The notes under the pieces are model-generated. The model was not told the origin of the DNA. It worked only from the letters and a program-made list of their open reading frames with translations, and made no database searches. From Corella eumyota (lineage: Eukaryota > Chordata > Ascidiacea > Phlebobranchia > Corellidae), in NCBI GenBank assembly GCA_963082875.1, contig OY720098.1:11036001-11100000 (forward strand): a stretch of 64,000 nt of DNA, written 5' to 3'. Shown here piece by piece: positions 13,901 through 25,830 of the stretch. Positions within the stretch are counted from its first letter, which is position 1, and the number at the start of each line of letters is the position of its first letter. The translations under genes and the position numbers were made by a program.

Positions 13901-15564
13901 CAGTTAAAATAAATTAAAATAATGACTTAGAGTAAAGAATATTTATTGACCTTGGATAACCAGATGGTAGTGGGTTATCATCCTTCCAACCACCACATGA
14001 AAACTCATAAAAATCATCGCAAGGATTAATTTCTTCGTTTAATTTCCGTGCTATCATACTTGCAGTTTTGACACAACTGCGAGATGAACAATTTTGGAGA
14101 TTTTTATTTTGAAGAGATTCTATCAAAAAATGTGTAAATTAGATAAATAAATTAAATTAATAAAATGGGCACAAATGTAAAAAATAATATTTCAATCCAA
14201 TTCATTTTTATATCTTAAAGGCAATTTTTTTTTAATATAAATAATGCATGTTTCATAAAAGATTTTTTATAAAAAAGAACATTAACTTATGACATGCAAA
14301 ATGAAAATAAAAACACAATAAAAAAAAACAATAACAAACAACAACACAATAAAAGTGCTGTTATAAATTATACACACCATTGGAATTTAAAACAGAAGTT
14401 GAAGCCAGTATAATAATCACAAAGCCAAGAATGAGAACCAATATAGATAACAATTTTTCCAGTATGGTTAGAGAATGTAACCACTTGTTACATCTATTTT
14501 GAAAGCTGCTATTTCCCTTAGAACTTGGGCCTCTATAACTTGTTAGTAACTTGAATACAACAAAAGAAAGAAAATAAAAATTAAACAAAAATTTAATTAA
14601 AATAACGGTTAAATATAAAAATCACACACACATGTAATCTAATATTTTATTGAGCTACCTAATGCCGGAAGTCAAAATATATTTACCATTAAAGCAGAGA
14701 CCAATAAAATTTTATAGCCTATTATGTGTAGCCTATTAAATTCAACTCTACAATAAAGTCACATATTGACTAGATAAAAAAACATATTTACTTTAAGAGA
14801 TTAAATTTTTTTTTTAAAATGATCAATAAAATCAATTTTACCTCTTCATCATTTAAATCATTTTCATTTGTAGAAGATCGGGTTAACATGCTCTGTTGGT
14901 CCATTCCACTATCTCCATTTATTTTTCCCATTATTTCACCATTTGTACCTTCACAAGTTGACAGTTCCTGTTTAAATGACAACATTTAAAATTAAAACTT
15001 CATTAACTCTCTAACCTTTCGCTATCTCCAGTCAACTTGTAACTCGTTTTTGAATACAGTAATCGCAAAACCATACACAAAAAAATTCTCAAAATCAGTC
15101 CCTATAAAACCACTACATTTCTTGTAGGAAAATTGCCTAAAAATGTAACATTGTTTAGTGTCTAACTCTAGAATGCTAATTAACCTATAGGAAAAAGGGC
15201 CTATTTTATCTTTCCCCATCACCGAGCGTAAAGTTAAGTAGTGTTAAGTAAAGTTAAGTAGGCCATTAAACCTTTGCCCACAGTAATTGAAATTACACGC
15301 CTGCTTAAGCATATCATTAACATGCACCTGTACTCCTAATTAAATTACACAGATTGATGAATTGTTAGTGATACATCATTTTAAGTTAAACAGAGAGAAA
15401 CTGATAAAAGGTTACAAAGAGTAGTCAAATTAAGTTGTTTGTTTGTATAGTTGATTAAAATATTTCGTTCACAAAAAATGCACAAACAAATAGTTTTTAA
15501 CAGTGTTAGTACTTACATCAAATTGCTGCAATGCGACATATTGGTAATTTTCTTTGTGAGTCAT
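7909..15564 (-). CDS. M13 zinc metalloendopeptidase, endothelin-converting-enzyme/neprilysin-like
   Basis: Type II membrane ectopeptidase that would cleave extracellular signalling peptides. Twenty-one exons: 15517-15564, 14842-14967, 14378-14549, 13951-14119, 13544-13602, 13288-13412, 12878-13027, 12575-12643, 12077-12265, 11805-11956, 11480-11594, 10787-10897, 10483-10581, 10242-10319, 9897-10003, 9699-9796, 9380-9499, 8745-8869, 8540-8605, 8283-8387, 7909-8085. Together they give 820 codons in one frame. The start is [16 protein letters not shown]; an acidic cytoplasmic stretch follows, then one hydrophobic anchor (exon 3, [17 protein letters not shown]), then the ectodomain with [12 protein letters not shown]. 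Catalytic features: NAYY (substrate binding), HELTH (zinc and catalytic Glu), GENIAD (third zinc ligand) and the family's terminal Cys-x-Trp. [17 protein letters not shown] and CPVGSPMNP resemble ECE more than neprilysin. The motif usually read GENIADNGG is GENIADNAG here. All catalytic residues are present, so the enzyme should be active. Confidence 0.93.
8100..8222 (-). repeat. Degenerate tRNA-derived SINE fragment (candidate)
   Basis: In the last peptidase intron the minus strand reads a tRNA-like head: an A-box-like TAGTGGTGTGGAT followed about 35 nt later by a B-box-like GGTTTGATTTC (consensus GGTTCGANTCC). An A-rich tail with an internal AATAAA-like stretch follows. Spacing and order fit an RNA polymerase III promoter of a decayed SINE. 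There is no clean target duplication and no second copy to compare, so the call is tentative. Confidence 0.35.
9601..9654. repeat. Perfect 27-bp tandem duplication
   Basis: The 27-mer beginning TTAATTTACTTACAAATTAG occurs twice head-to-tail with no difference, inside the peptidase intron between exons 9380-9499 and 9699-9796. Identity of the two copies suggests a recent replication-slippage event. It does not touch splice sites. Confidence 0.9.
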
Positions 15565-16546
15565 TAATTATTCAAAATAGATCGTTATGCATTTCTTAAC
15601 TCAAAACCAAATTAAGCTTTACTTTCCTCAAATTAAAAATTTTACTGTCATTTAGAAATAAAACCAACGTTATTTATTTAGTAATACTGGTATTATTGTG
15701 CGCTTGCTGCTTGGGCTGCGTTTTTCTGTTTGTTTTTAAGAATTACATATTTTAAAAAAACAGCCTTTACCCAATCTGACAATTCTGAAAACTCACTTAA
15801 AAGAGGGCATAAGTTAAATAAGACATGTCACTTTTTTATTTGTTTTTACTGGGTTTGGAGCTAAAAAACATACCTGACTTGCGTGAAAATAAAAACATGT
15901 GCTTTTCGAAATCAATTTTCTTTAGTATAATCTTGATGTCACGCATGGTGGTTTTCAAAATAAACAAACCATTTTAGTATTTTTGACGAAAAACATAAAA
16001 TTTATAAAAAATCCTGCCAAAAAAAAAAGAATTAAAAATTTGTAAAACATATAATGTAACTTAATAATGACAAAAATCAACAACAATTTAATAAACTACA
16101 CACCAATTAGGTATAATCAGAATGTAACCAAGTCAATTTAAGAAAACCGAGGTACTAGGTTGCTAAATTTAAAATTTCGTAAACAAAATTCATTAAAAAA
16201 TATATTATCGAAAATAGAAAATTTTAAACACGAGTTTCAAGAAATATAAAGTCAGTTGATTTTTCGGACAAACAATTAAAAATTGTATTTGAATTGTTTT
16301 TTGCTTTCTGTTCCTTAAATAATTGTGATGTTGTCTTTTTTTGTTTTACGAAAAAAACAGTATCTCTGAGGCCTGGTAAATAATTTTCGAAAAAGATTTT
16401 TTACTCTAAAATAAAAAATGTCATTAAAAAAAAATTAAAAAAATTAAATCATGTAAATTAATAACCGATTTTAAAACATTCATGTTTGTTTTTTATCCTA
16501 AATTTATGTAGGCCACGATAAAATATGTTAAACTAGCGCAAATATC
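15565..16546. other. Intergenic: peptidase 5' flank
   Basis: No coding exon seen. The first bases upstream of the peptidase Met must carry its 5' UTR and promoter; no TATA box or other clear element could be assigned. The interval ends at the 7-bp target duplication of the fold-back element. Confidence 0.5.
16540..16546. repeat. Target-site duplication, left copy
   Basis: AAATATC immediately before the GGGG terminus of the fold-back element; the identical right copy is at 17091-17097. The adjacent C on the left would allow 8 bp if one C of the right terminus is counted. Confidence 0.75.
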
Positions 16547-17090
16547 GGGGACGCGGAATTTGAGGGAATGGAAAATGAAGGAACGGAAATTGAAGGAACG
16601 GAAAATGAAGGAACCGGAAAATAAAGGAACGGAAAATGAAGGAACCGGAAAATGAAAGAACGGAAAATGAAGGAACCGAAAAATAAAGGAACGGAAAATG
16701 AAGGAACCGGAAAATGAAGGAACGGAAATTGAAGGAAAGTGAAAAAAGGAGAAGCGGAATCTTAAAAAAATAAAACGCGGAAGTTCCCTTGACTGTTTAT
16801 TTGTATTTAAATCAATATTATTTTAGAAATAAACGGGCATTTTATAGAAGAGAGCTGGGGTATGCTGGGGTAATAAAAAATAACTCATTATCGCTTATCA
16901 GTTCTCGAATAAATGACAGTAATCCTAAATAAACAGTCAACGGTATTTCCGCATTTTAGTATTTAAGATTCCGCCCTCTCCTTTTTTGCTTTCCTTCATT
17001 TTCCGGTTCCTTCATTTTCCGGTTCCTTCATTTTCCGTTCCTTCATTTTCCGTTCCTTCAATTTCCATTCCCTCATTTTCAGTCGACCCC
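16547..17090. mobile_element. Non-autonomous fold-back DNA transposon (544 bp) with 7-bp target duplication
   Basis: The left arm (about 16547-16803) and right arm (about 16925-17090) are inverted copies of one another. Each runs from GGGGACGCGG or GGGGTCGACTG at the outer end, through a tandem array of a roughly 16-bp unit (GGAACGGAAAATGAA and GGAACCGGAAAATGAA variants), to a shared inner block containing GCGGAATCTTAAA and TTGACTGTTTATTT. The left arm has about twice as many units as the right. A spacer of about 120 bp separates the arms and contains no open frame. AAATATC flanks both ends (16540-16546 and 17091-17097), a 7-bp target-site duplication. Long inverted repeats carrying internal tandem repeats are typical of Foldback/Galileo-type elements; 7-bp duplications are known for Galileo (P superfamily). 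The superfamily assignment is inference. Confidence 0.8.
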
Positions 17091-17177
17091 AAATATCAAC
17101 AGTAGGCCTAGGCTACGTTTGTTGACTTAAAGGCTTAAATTAGTTGCTTGTTGCACATACTAAATTTTGAACCCATC

Positions 17178-19428
17178 TTACTTTTTTCTATAGTTTCCCC
17201 CGAGCAGAGCATAAATAAATGGGTTGAGGCAGGAATTAAAATAAAGCAAACTCACGGTCACAAAATGACAAATCAAGTAAACGCACATATTAATTGGATC
17301 TGATATAAAAAATGTCATTTGTTATAAAGAATTTTATAAAATAATAAATATCAAAATTATAAATTAAAAAAAAATTACCTTTAAAAACATGAGCTTTAAA
17401 AACATGAGAACCAAGCATAAAAATCAGATTGGAAAAGAAATTGGGAAGCCAACAAATAACAAACACCATAGTTACAGTTGCAAATATTTTGGTTACCTAA
17501 AAATAAAATATACATTTTAGTAAAAACTTTATGACCATTTACCATTTTAATGCCATATTTTATTATAATATCTTACCTTTAAATGTGAGTCTCTTTTTTC
17601 AACATTGTTTTTTGTTTTAATTTTTTTCTGAAAACAACACAGTGATTAGCAATTCAATAGTAGGTAAATGTTTATAAGTTCTTGCTTTTTAATACCTTTT
17701 AAATTTTTTTGTTGATATTATTAATGTAAACTTTTAAAAAGAACAAACCATATTATTCTTTTTATAAAATTGGGGTCGTAAAGCCATTACCGATGAAAGA
17801 TTACAGATTAGCATAATAAGCAATGGAATCGCCAGAGAAAAAGTAAAACGATAGAAAAAGTAACACATGTGTACTGTTTTAGCTTGTATGCTGCCAATGC
17901 TAAGAAAAACAAAAATTAATTGAAACATTGTTAACCTAATATAAAATATTATTTTCTATCATCATTGAACCATTTTTTTTAAAGTTGCTTCAATTAAATT
18001 TGTTAAGTTAAGAATGTCCAAAAAGCCATCAGTACTTACTCGTCAAACTCCAAAGAACAGCGCCCGCCACTTAAAAGTGATTTAAAAAAACACAGCATGA
18101 ATTAAAACGACGAGAAACAATATAAAAATACCTTCTTTATAATAAATACATAAACTGCATAATATTTTGAAATATCAAGTAAACTTTAAACATTTTTAAA
18201 AAAAAATTAAAGTGTGGCCTTGAATACTAAAAAAGTGTGGACTTGAATAACTGGTTAACACAAGTTACTTGGTGATTAAGTTGTTAAGTTGCTTTTGTAA
18301 ATTTTTGTAAATCAAAAATAACTAAAGGCAAAAAAGTAAATTTACTTACTGAACTCTTGCAAAATAAATAACTGGTGCCATGAAAATTATTGATACAACC
18401 CAAATCCCAATTAAAATTCGCTTTGCCCTTTTTTTGGTTCTTACTTTACGTGTTTGTACGGCCCTGACAATGCACTGAAAAAACATCGATGAGTATTTAA
18501 TACAATTTAAATATAATGTTATCAAGATTAAAATCAAATGAGGTTTTTTAATAAAAATGCCACAAACATTTAAATAAAAATACAATATATTGTAGCAGGA
18601 GAAATGTAATGCTCTATAACACACTTTAACGTATCCAGACAAACAGAATATTTACTAAATCATATTCGACAGTTAACACATTAATGTGTACACTTACCTC
18701 GAATCGATCAAATGTCATAGCAGTGACATTAAGAACACTAGCCGATTAGCTAAGATATACTATTACCACCATTAATTTGCAAGAAAACCAATCAAAGGGC
18801 CAGATGCTACTAAAAATCAAAACAGAGGGTTCAAATAACGATTTTAATGTACCCTTTTAAAAGTAAAACTATATTTCGTAAGTGTTTTAATAAAAACAAA
18901 ATTGGTTAATAAAGTCTACGAAAAGCCCACCCTGCAAATAGATCCGCTGTTGCAAAAGGCAATGTGGACAAAAATAAAACGTCGCTTATTGCTTCTGAAT
19001 AGATTTCATAATTAACAGAAGAATTCCATTGCCACAAAGTCCTAAGTAATAGAAAAAATAAAAGAAACAGTAAGTAGAAACGCAATCTTTCTAAAGTCAA
19101 TTATATACTTAATTGATTTTTATGTCAGTTTGGATTTATTTAGTTGTTAACAAACCTATTGAACAAATAAAGATATAAGTAATTCCAATTCCCAAGCGAG
19201 CTCTAGATACATGTCGTTCGCATATATTAGTAGCATTAATCTCCTTTTTTAAAATAAAAACGAAATAATCATTGCAGTTTTGGAGCGATGTAATGCAATG
19301 TTAAAATGTTTAATAAAACGATCTAATTTTACCGATGTTTCTTCTGATAACAAGTTGATAGAAGAATGGTGGTGATGATTTGTAATATTCTGCTCTATCG
19401 TTTCTACTTCGCCATCTATAATTTCCAT
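17178..19428 (-). pseudogene. Rhodopsin-class peptide GPCR, disrupted in TM2 and TM3 (pseudogene or null allele)
   Basis: Ten exons: 19333-19428, 19156-19240, 18931-19041, 18698-18809, 18350-18474, 18040-18069, 17749-17899, 17577-17627, 17379-17496, 17178-17299. All seven helices are recognisable: N-terminal sequons NIT and NAT; TM1 with GLCGNGILLL; TM2 with AISDVLFLSTLPFAT; SIWPFDWFSCKL; TAMTFDRFE at the end of TM3; RCSLEFDD in the second extracellular loop; VFVICWLPNF in TM6; SCLNPFIYALL in TM7. The tail ends soon after NYRKK at a TAA that overlaps a possible donor (AAGTAAGA), so a further exon is possible. Two lesions: between N1.50 and D2.50 only 16 positions remain instead of about 28, and the frame shifts (about 37 nt missing, near 18990); and codon 3.36 in TM3 is TAA (18746-18748). 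TM4-TM7 are intact, so inactivation looks recent, or the assembly or allele is faulty. It resembles somatostatin/galanin-like receptors, but the ligand cannot be assigned. Confidence 0.8.
17380..17408 (-). repeat. 15-bp tandem duplication in the GPCR TM6/ECL3 exon
   Basis: TTTAAAAACATGAG occurs twice with a 15-bp period at the donor end of exon 17379-17496, encoding the repeated HVFKAHVFK. The length stays in frame, so it alone would not break the protein. Confidence 0.8.
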
Positions 19429-20709
19429 TTTACACTAACAAACTTTTAATCTTGATAAATAAACTTTTTTAACAAATAGTTAGTATATCTAATTCTATTC
19501 TGAACAAAGGTTTTCAATGTTATTCTTTTTTTATGCAAAGACACATCTCATAGATTCAATAGCCTCTTAGCACTAAACCGAATTGATTAATTTTTTCATT
19601 ATCTTTTTGTAAAATTTACTTTGATCTTCTGACCTTCGATTACTGCACAGTATGTATTTATTTTCCAATAACGTTAATGTGGTTGCCAAGAACAAAGCAA
19701 AATTTACCTTTAAAATAACTTTGCAATTTTACACCAATTACAATAATGTTGACTATAGACGTTGATTTTATAACGTAACTTTAATAATTATTTTTTTAAA
19801 CGCGGATTCTTCAATTTTTTGTGACCTTTTTACCGCAGATAGATTAGCTAGTTTAGAATATTCATTAAACCTTACTTCAATTTTACAAATACCTATTGTT
19901 TGTAAATTACTTTCTTTTTTTAACGTGCATATAAAGTGTTGGTGTCCATAAATAAAAAATTTTATTTATTTACATAAGATTGAATTATTTAAATATATAT
20001 TTATGAAAGTGTTTTAACAAAATATAATGCTTCTTGACAGATAATAAACAATATAACTAATTATTAACTTATTTTAAATACATAATGCATTATATTGTTC
20101 TGGTCTCAACTATTTGTTTCTTCTCTATAAAAAAACAATCCTTAAGTAATGTAACTCACAAAAATATGAGTTAAATAGTTTACTGATATAATCTGATTAC
20201 AATAAGTTAATTGTAAAATAAGTTACAAGGCAATAATGCCTATCACAAAAGTAAAGAAAAATAGTTTGAAGCAACAAAAAAACAACAAAAATATGGAACT
20301 TTTTAATCAAAAATAAATAACTTAATTTTTGCACCTGTTAAAAATGAACTTAAACGTCAATAAACTGGAGTAGATTTAAAACAAATAAAAATATATCTAA
20401 CTTTGGAAAAACAGGGTTCGGTTTTTTAATTAAGGGTAGGCAAACAAGCAGATCTTTTAATAAGGCAATCATATAAACAAATGTAAAGTCATTAATATTT
20501 CGTGATTGAATTTGTTATTTTATAAAAATCGCTACGAAGAAAACTTATTAATTTTTTTACAAAACAGTTAACAACAAATGCATATGTCTTTCAAAATATT
20601 TTTAACAGATGCATATTTCACAAGAATAAATTAAGTCGCACCACCCTGAAATACCATATATAAAAAAAATAATTTAAATAAATATTTGTGATGAAAAGTC
20701 ACGTGGTTT
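19429..20709. other. GPCR 5' flank and MYND-gene 3' UTR
   Basis: No exon recognised. AT-rich throughout. Minus-strand AATAAA-like hexamers near 19950-19970 could serve the MYND gene but would imply a 3' UTR of about 750 nt. Confidence 0.45.
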
Positions 20710-23700
20710 TCATAAGCACACTTTGCTGTGATTGATCCAATCTTGAAACTGGTTGAATAAAGATTTTTATTATTAAATAAAGTTTAAAAATCTAACTTAA
20801 AATATTTTTAAATTTTTTTATTTAAACCAATATTTGCTATGAATACAAATTGTATTTTACCTGACATTGTTTGCTGCAGTACCAATTCAATTTACATCCA
20901 GAACATACAAAATAAGCTTTTTTAAGGCAAACCGTACATCTTTCATCCTTATTTACTGGACCTTGTTTTTGATGAGCCACCCTTCTTGATTTTGCTATAG
21001 GGGGTGCTATACTTTGCATTAACATAGGGTTGTGATCGGCGATATATGCACTTTCCCTTGGGTCTAACGGGGATAGTTTTCGTTTCATTTCTTTGTAGTT
21101 CACAAATGAACCTCGCATGTTATCAGCGATGGCGCGGTTACTCGGGGCTCGCCGCATTGATTGTTGTACATAGCGCATATCTCCGTTACCACCAACAACA
21201 TTGTAGTTTTTATAAAGAGGGTGGTTTATTTCTCGTGATAGTGGTACATCTGCTCTTCTAGGCAAACTATTAAAGGTATTCACGTGTGATGAAATGGGCG
21301 TGCTGTTAATCGCTACACCACCAGGTGGAGCTCGAACAATATTAGGCCTAGGTGCATATTGCTTCTGTCCACCGACAGCATTAGTATTATGAGTCAAAGG
21401 ATTAAGGCTTAAATTTCGTTTAATAATGTGGCTGTGCAGATTTTCCAATTCCGCGTTGTTCATTTTGTTTGTAGATATCGGATTACTGGAACGCGGGTAT
21501 TGTCGTAGAGGATTAGCTTGGTAGTAGAGCGAATTTCTCGAGCGAGGTTGAGTTATTTGTGAAAGTTTATGTGTTTGGGTGGAATTGTTATATTTTTGAT
21601 AAACATTGTAAGGATCAGCAGATTTCACAACTCTGGGATCGATTACTTTGACAAAATCCTGGGCGCGTGAATCGTTGGAGCTAACACGTTGACTTATGTG
21701 AGAATAAGACCTTCCAGCAGAAGTAAAGCCATATTCCTGATCCGGATGTTGTCTTAATTTTAACTTGTTTATCACATAATTATCTGGGACTGGTGCTGTC
21801 GCATCGCTTGTTAACATTTTAGTCAAACTTGAACGATGTTCAGCATTTGTGTACATTGATGTTCCATGTCTGTTCTGCCTTCCACTTTGCAATTGAATAA
21901 ACTCAGTGGGTAATTGAGCTATTGGTAGTGTACTAAACGACTGAGGTTTGTTAGGTCGAACTGTAGATTTAATAGAATGAAAGTTGCCAGATTTCGGACT
22001 AAAACCATTGATACGGTGACGTGAAGGACTTTTATCTTCTAAAGCATCGACGTCAATAATCTCTGTTACTTTGACTTGGGTATTCTTAGTTGAACATTTT
22101 GGAGAAGTATTATTGATAGCATTTGCATCACTTTTGTTAGCAGTCCTAGTTGATGTAACTACTGAAGAAGGGGGAGCCAAGCAAAATGTTTCTTTCCACA
22201 GCCTGCCTGTTTTTTTATTCAAAGCTTCGTTTCTTTTTCTTCTAAAATCTTGTAACAGAGATGGCTGTTGACCACGTGGATTCTCTACATGTTTATTTTG
22301 ACGTTGGACAGCTTCTTTAGGTTTATTTGTTTGCACAGTTTTAGTTTTGGTATCGTTTAACGGCAAAGTTTTGGGTTTCACTAATATTTCTTTAAAATCT
22401 GTCCTTTTTTTTTTGTCTGTAACCAAAAAGCAATCATTTTTTACATTTTTTACAAATTTTAACAAGCTTTGCATTTATTTTAAAACATAAATAAAACCAA
22501 ATAAACTGATATATTTACAAATTATTTTATCAATTACCTGTTGATAGCAGTTTAATAATATTCGTAGCCGAACTTTGTGATTTAGATTTACTTGATAAAT
22601 CTAAAACTGAATCAGTAGCGGTAACTACTTGTTTAGTCGTCGACAAATCCAAGGGTGAATCAGGATTGGATTTGTTTTTCGCCAATGAAAAATACGCATC
22701 TATTTTTACTGGCAAATGACTCGTTAATGTATTTGATAATTTTCCGGGTTTTATGCTTTTCTCTTCGGTGTTTATTTTTTTCTCCGAGACTAAGTCACTC
22801 GTTTCTTTATGTAAAGGTTCTTTCTTTTCTTTATTTTTAACGTTGATAGAATATTGAAATGGTTTTACAATGCCAACCATGTGGGAACCTAAAAATGAAC
22901 AAATTTAAATACAAACTTCTGAAATTGGTTTAAAATAAGAATAAAAAAATAGGTAAAAAAAATAATTTCGAAAAAAATGGGCAATTTTTTTACCTTCATT
23001 AATTGTTGAATGAACAGTTTTTAATGATATACTCGACAATGCAGGACTAAAAGAACTACGATCTTCTGTGGACTTTGGTGTGTTTTTTAGCGTGACTGGT
23101 TTCTGAATTTCTTTAAAAAAAAAACAAGTGAGGATATAGCTTTTTTAAAACAAGTAAACATATAGCAAGTCTATTTTAGAAATATTGTAGTGTGTTAAGT
23201 GTATTGTTTATAAAACTGAACCACGAACAAGGTACGTTTTCAATACAGGGAAATATACAATTCTAAAAATAAGAAAAACGCCTATATAATTAGCTTTATT
23301 ATTAACAAAATAGATTATTGTAGGTTTACAATTTTAGATATCCTAATACACTTAATAATACTTAGAGACAGCGTTTTTTATTTTCTGGTAATTTATCCTT
23401 TGTAATATAATATTTTACCTTCCGAAAAACTGTTGTCGCTGTTCTTCTCAGTAACCCCTGTTTTAGCAGGAATTACATTCTCCTTAGTAATTGTGACAAA
23501 GCTTTTTAATTTACTGATGTCTTCTCGTTTTTTAGTGTTTGTGTCGGATTCCTCGTCCTAAAAAATATAATTTGAAGTTCATTAAAAAGGCATTATTTTT
23601 AACTTATAATTTAAAGCAGGCTAACTGGTATAGAGTGTTACACCTTACCTATTTGTTATTCTTTTAAACCTATAATAACGTTTTTTTTTACTATTTTATG

Positions 23701-23867
23701 ATTTTTAGACAGAACCCAAAAAAATGTTTTCGTACTTGAATTTTTTCTTCAAGGTGCTTGGCAAGCCAATTATGTTTTGGAAATTCCATTGCCAGTCTAA
23801 TCTCAGTCCCTTTTGTATCAACCGGTGAATTTATGTCCCTTGCATATCTCTCTGTTTGGCAAGACAT
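20710..23867 (-). CDS. MYND zinc-finger protein with PxDLS-type corepressor-binding motifs
   Basis: Six exons (23736-23867, 23419-23557, 22994-23110, 22538-22888, 20861-22416, 20710-20748) join to 778 codons with consistent phases. The only folded domain seen is a complete MYND finger in the last 40 residues: CTVC, CSGC, YCSKQC, then QDWINHSKVC, followed by one Leu and the stop. MYND fingers bind proline-rich partners and are common in transcriptional regulators. The fourth exon encodes SPLDLSTTK (22641-22655) and SVLDLSSKSK (22593-22607). The first matches PxDLS, the docking motif for the corepressor CtBP; the second is a weaker VLDLS variant. The rest is low-complexity, rich in Ser, Asn, Arg and Pro. 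The large exon begins at the acceptor before DKKKRTDFKE, not at the nearby in-frame Met, because phase matches the preceding exon. No bromodomain, TAFH or SET domain was seen, so it is neither an ETO nor a SMYD protein. A nuclear corepressor role is inference. Confidence 0.85.
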
Positions 23868-25830
23868 ATTTTTATTTATTAAAACAATTTTTGTTTAGTG
23901 CCTATCAAATAATTAAAAAAATAAATAAAAAAATAAAAATTTAATTGTTAGATTCATGCCTATTATTAAAGCTTTCTAAAAATGCTTTCAAAAACAAAAA
24001 AATTACGCAACCAAAAATAACCAGACTATAAGTCTAACTCCTCTGTCTTAAAATAACTTTCAACCCAAAAAAAGGATATATAATCTGTAAATAGAACAAC
24101 AAAATAAACAATATTGCATAATATTGCTACACATTTGCAGGTTAGGCATAAAAACTTTTTCTTTTTTTTAAAAGTTTCTTTCTTTTTAAGAATTCTTTCT
24201 ATATTTAACTATATTTTTTTAAGAATACGACTTCAACTTAAGATTAATATTTCGAAAAATTGAAGATCATTTTTTGTAGCTTGCAAACCGGTTTCTGTAG
24301 ATGGAAACAGATCATTTCCTGATTTGACAAATCGTTACTTTTTTTTCTCGTTACAGCGGAAACTATCGAAAAATAATTAATAAGGAATATGTCTGACAAC
24401 ACTACACTTAACACAGTATTTTTGTAACAAGCTAGTTTGACTTTGTTTAAAAAAACATCAAATACGTCGAAAAGTGTTTTTTTCTAATTCTGTATTTTCA
24501 CTGGGCTCTGATTTAATGTCAGTTTTGAAAGCGTTAAGTCTAAATTACGATTTTGCAAGTCAGGTAGCCTACCAACGAGAATATTTTAAATAACATGGCA
24601 CAATGCCCTTTGCTTCAGCATAACAAACAACTAGTAACTGGCGCTAGGTATACATTACAACGTACGTGACCACACAACATAAAAGTCATCATTACTCACA
24701 CTTAATAACAGTACTGTGGCCTCAAAAATATATACGCGAAATTTAGGCGAAGGGTTAATGAGTTAACTTTTTACAACACATCACATACCGATAATACTAA
24801 CACACGTGCTGATGAACAATAAATTTCCCTGAATTGAAATGACAAGCTCTCAATGGATTTGACATTTTATTTTTAAGTTATAGTGGCACGAATGTTCAAT
24901 GAGTTATGTTTGGTTATTAATCTTGGAGACAAGTCGTGCCAGGTACAAAACAAATTATAATTAAGCAATAACGTTGCCATAATTTCCTCATTATTTATTC
25001 AATGACGTAACAGTAAAATGTCCAAAGGCACTCGCGTGTTCGTATTCGCTGCCGATAAAAGTGGTTAACAATTTTTTATAAATTTTTTTTCTAAATATAA
25101 CCATAAAAACCATAACTAAAAAAAGCATCATACCATAACTAAACTGTGTTTTGACAAATAAGTATTATATGTTCAAAAGATAAATAATACATCTCCTTTT
25201 TAACCAAGTTTGAGTTAAATACTATGTTAAGGATATACCAAAAGTACAAACGCCAACAGATATCCCGACAAAATAATTGGCCAGTAATTGTATGTATTAG
25301 CCCGTATTAATTAAACCACGTACCAAAAGTAATTTTAATGTCACGGTCTTTAAGCCAATTGCCACATTCATCATGTAATAAATTTGTATGTAACGTAGGC
25401 ACGTTTTATTCATTAAAAATGCAAGCAACCTGCATGTCCAACAAAACAGTCACGCCTTTAAAGTTGTTGCCAAGAAAATTAAAAACAAATTACTTGGTTT
25501 CAAAACGGAACATTTGTAAATTTTTTTTATTCAAACGCATGGAAAACGTGATTAAAAAACATCATTCAGCACAAGCTTGGCCTTAAATTTTTACTATCAA
25601 TCACACTGGACTTTGGAATACAGTTAATTGTAGATTAAGTTAAAGTACTAAAACTTTAGACTTTTACATTTACGTATATATCAAAGAATTAAAATTATTC
25701 AATTTAAATAACCAAAACTGGTTTAAAAATAACATAGTACTTAATGGGATTTGATACTGACTACCTAAAACAATTAACAATAAAAACCACAATCCCGGTT
25801 GTGGTTAATTTCCTAAATGGCCTGAATAAT
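23868..25830. other. Intergenic between MYND gene and charged nuclear protein
   Basis: Contains the 5' flank of the MYND gene and the 3' flank of the next minus-strand gene. No coding exon, RNA gene or repeat element could be identified; the 82-codon plus-strand frame at 25338-25586 has no recognisable motif and no splice or codon support. Confidence 0.45.

Noticed and set aside
18915-18931. Alternative GPCR donor after GWAF (TTTTC/GTAGAC)
   Set aside because: It gives a phase clash with the next exon; the donor GCAGG/GTGGGC restores phase and the conserved WPF motif.
21046-22271. Plus-strand frames across the MYND gene
   Set aside because: Shadows of the 1.5-kb coding exon on the other strand.
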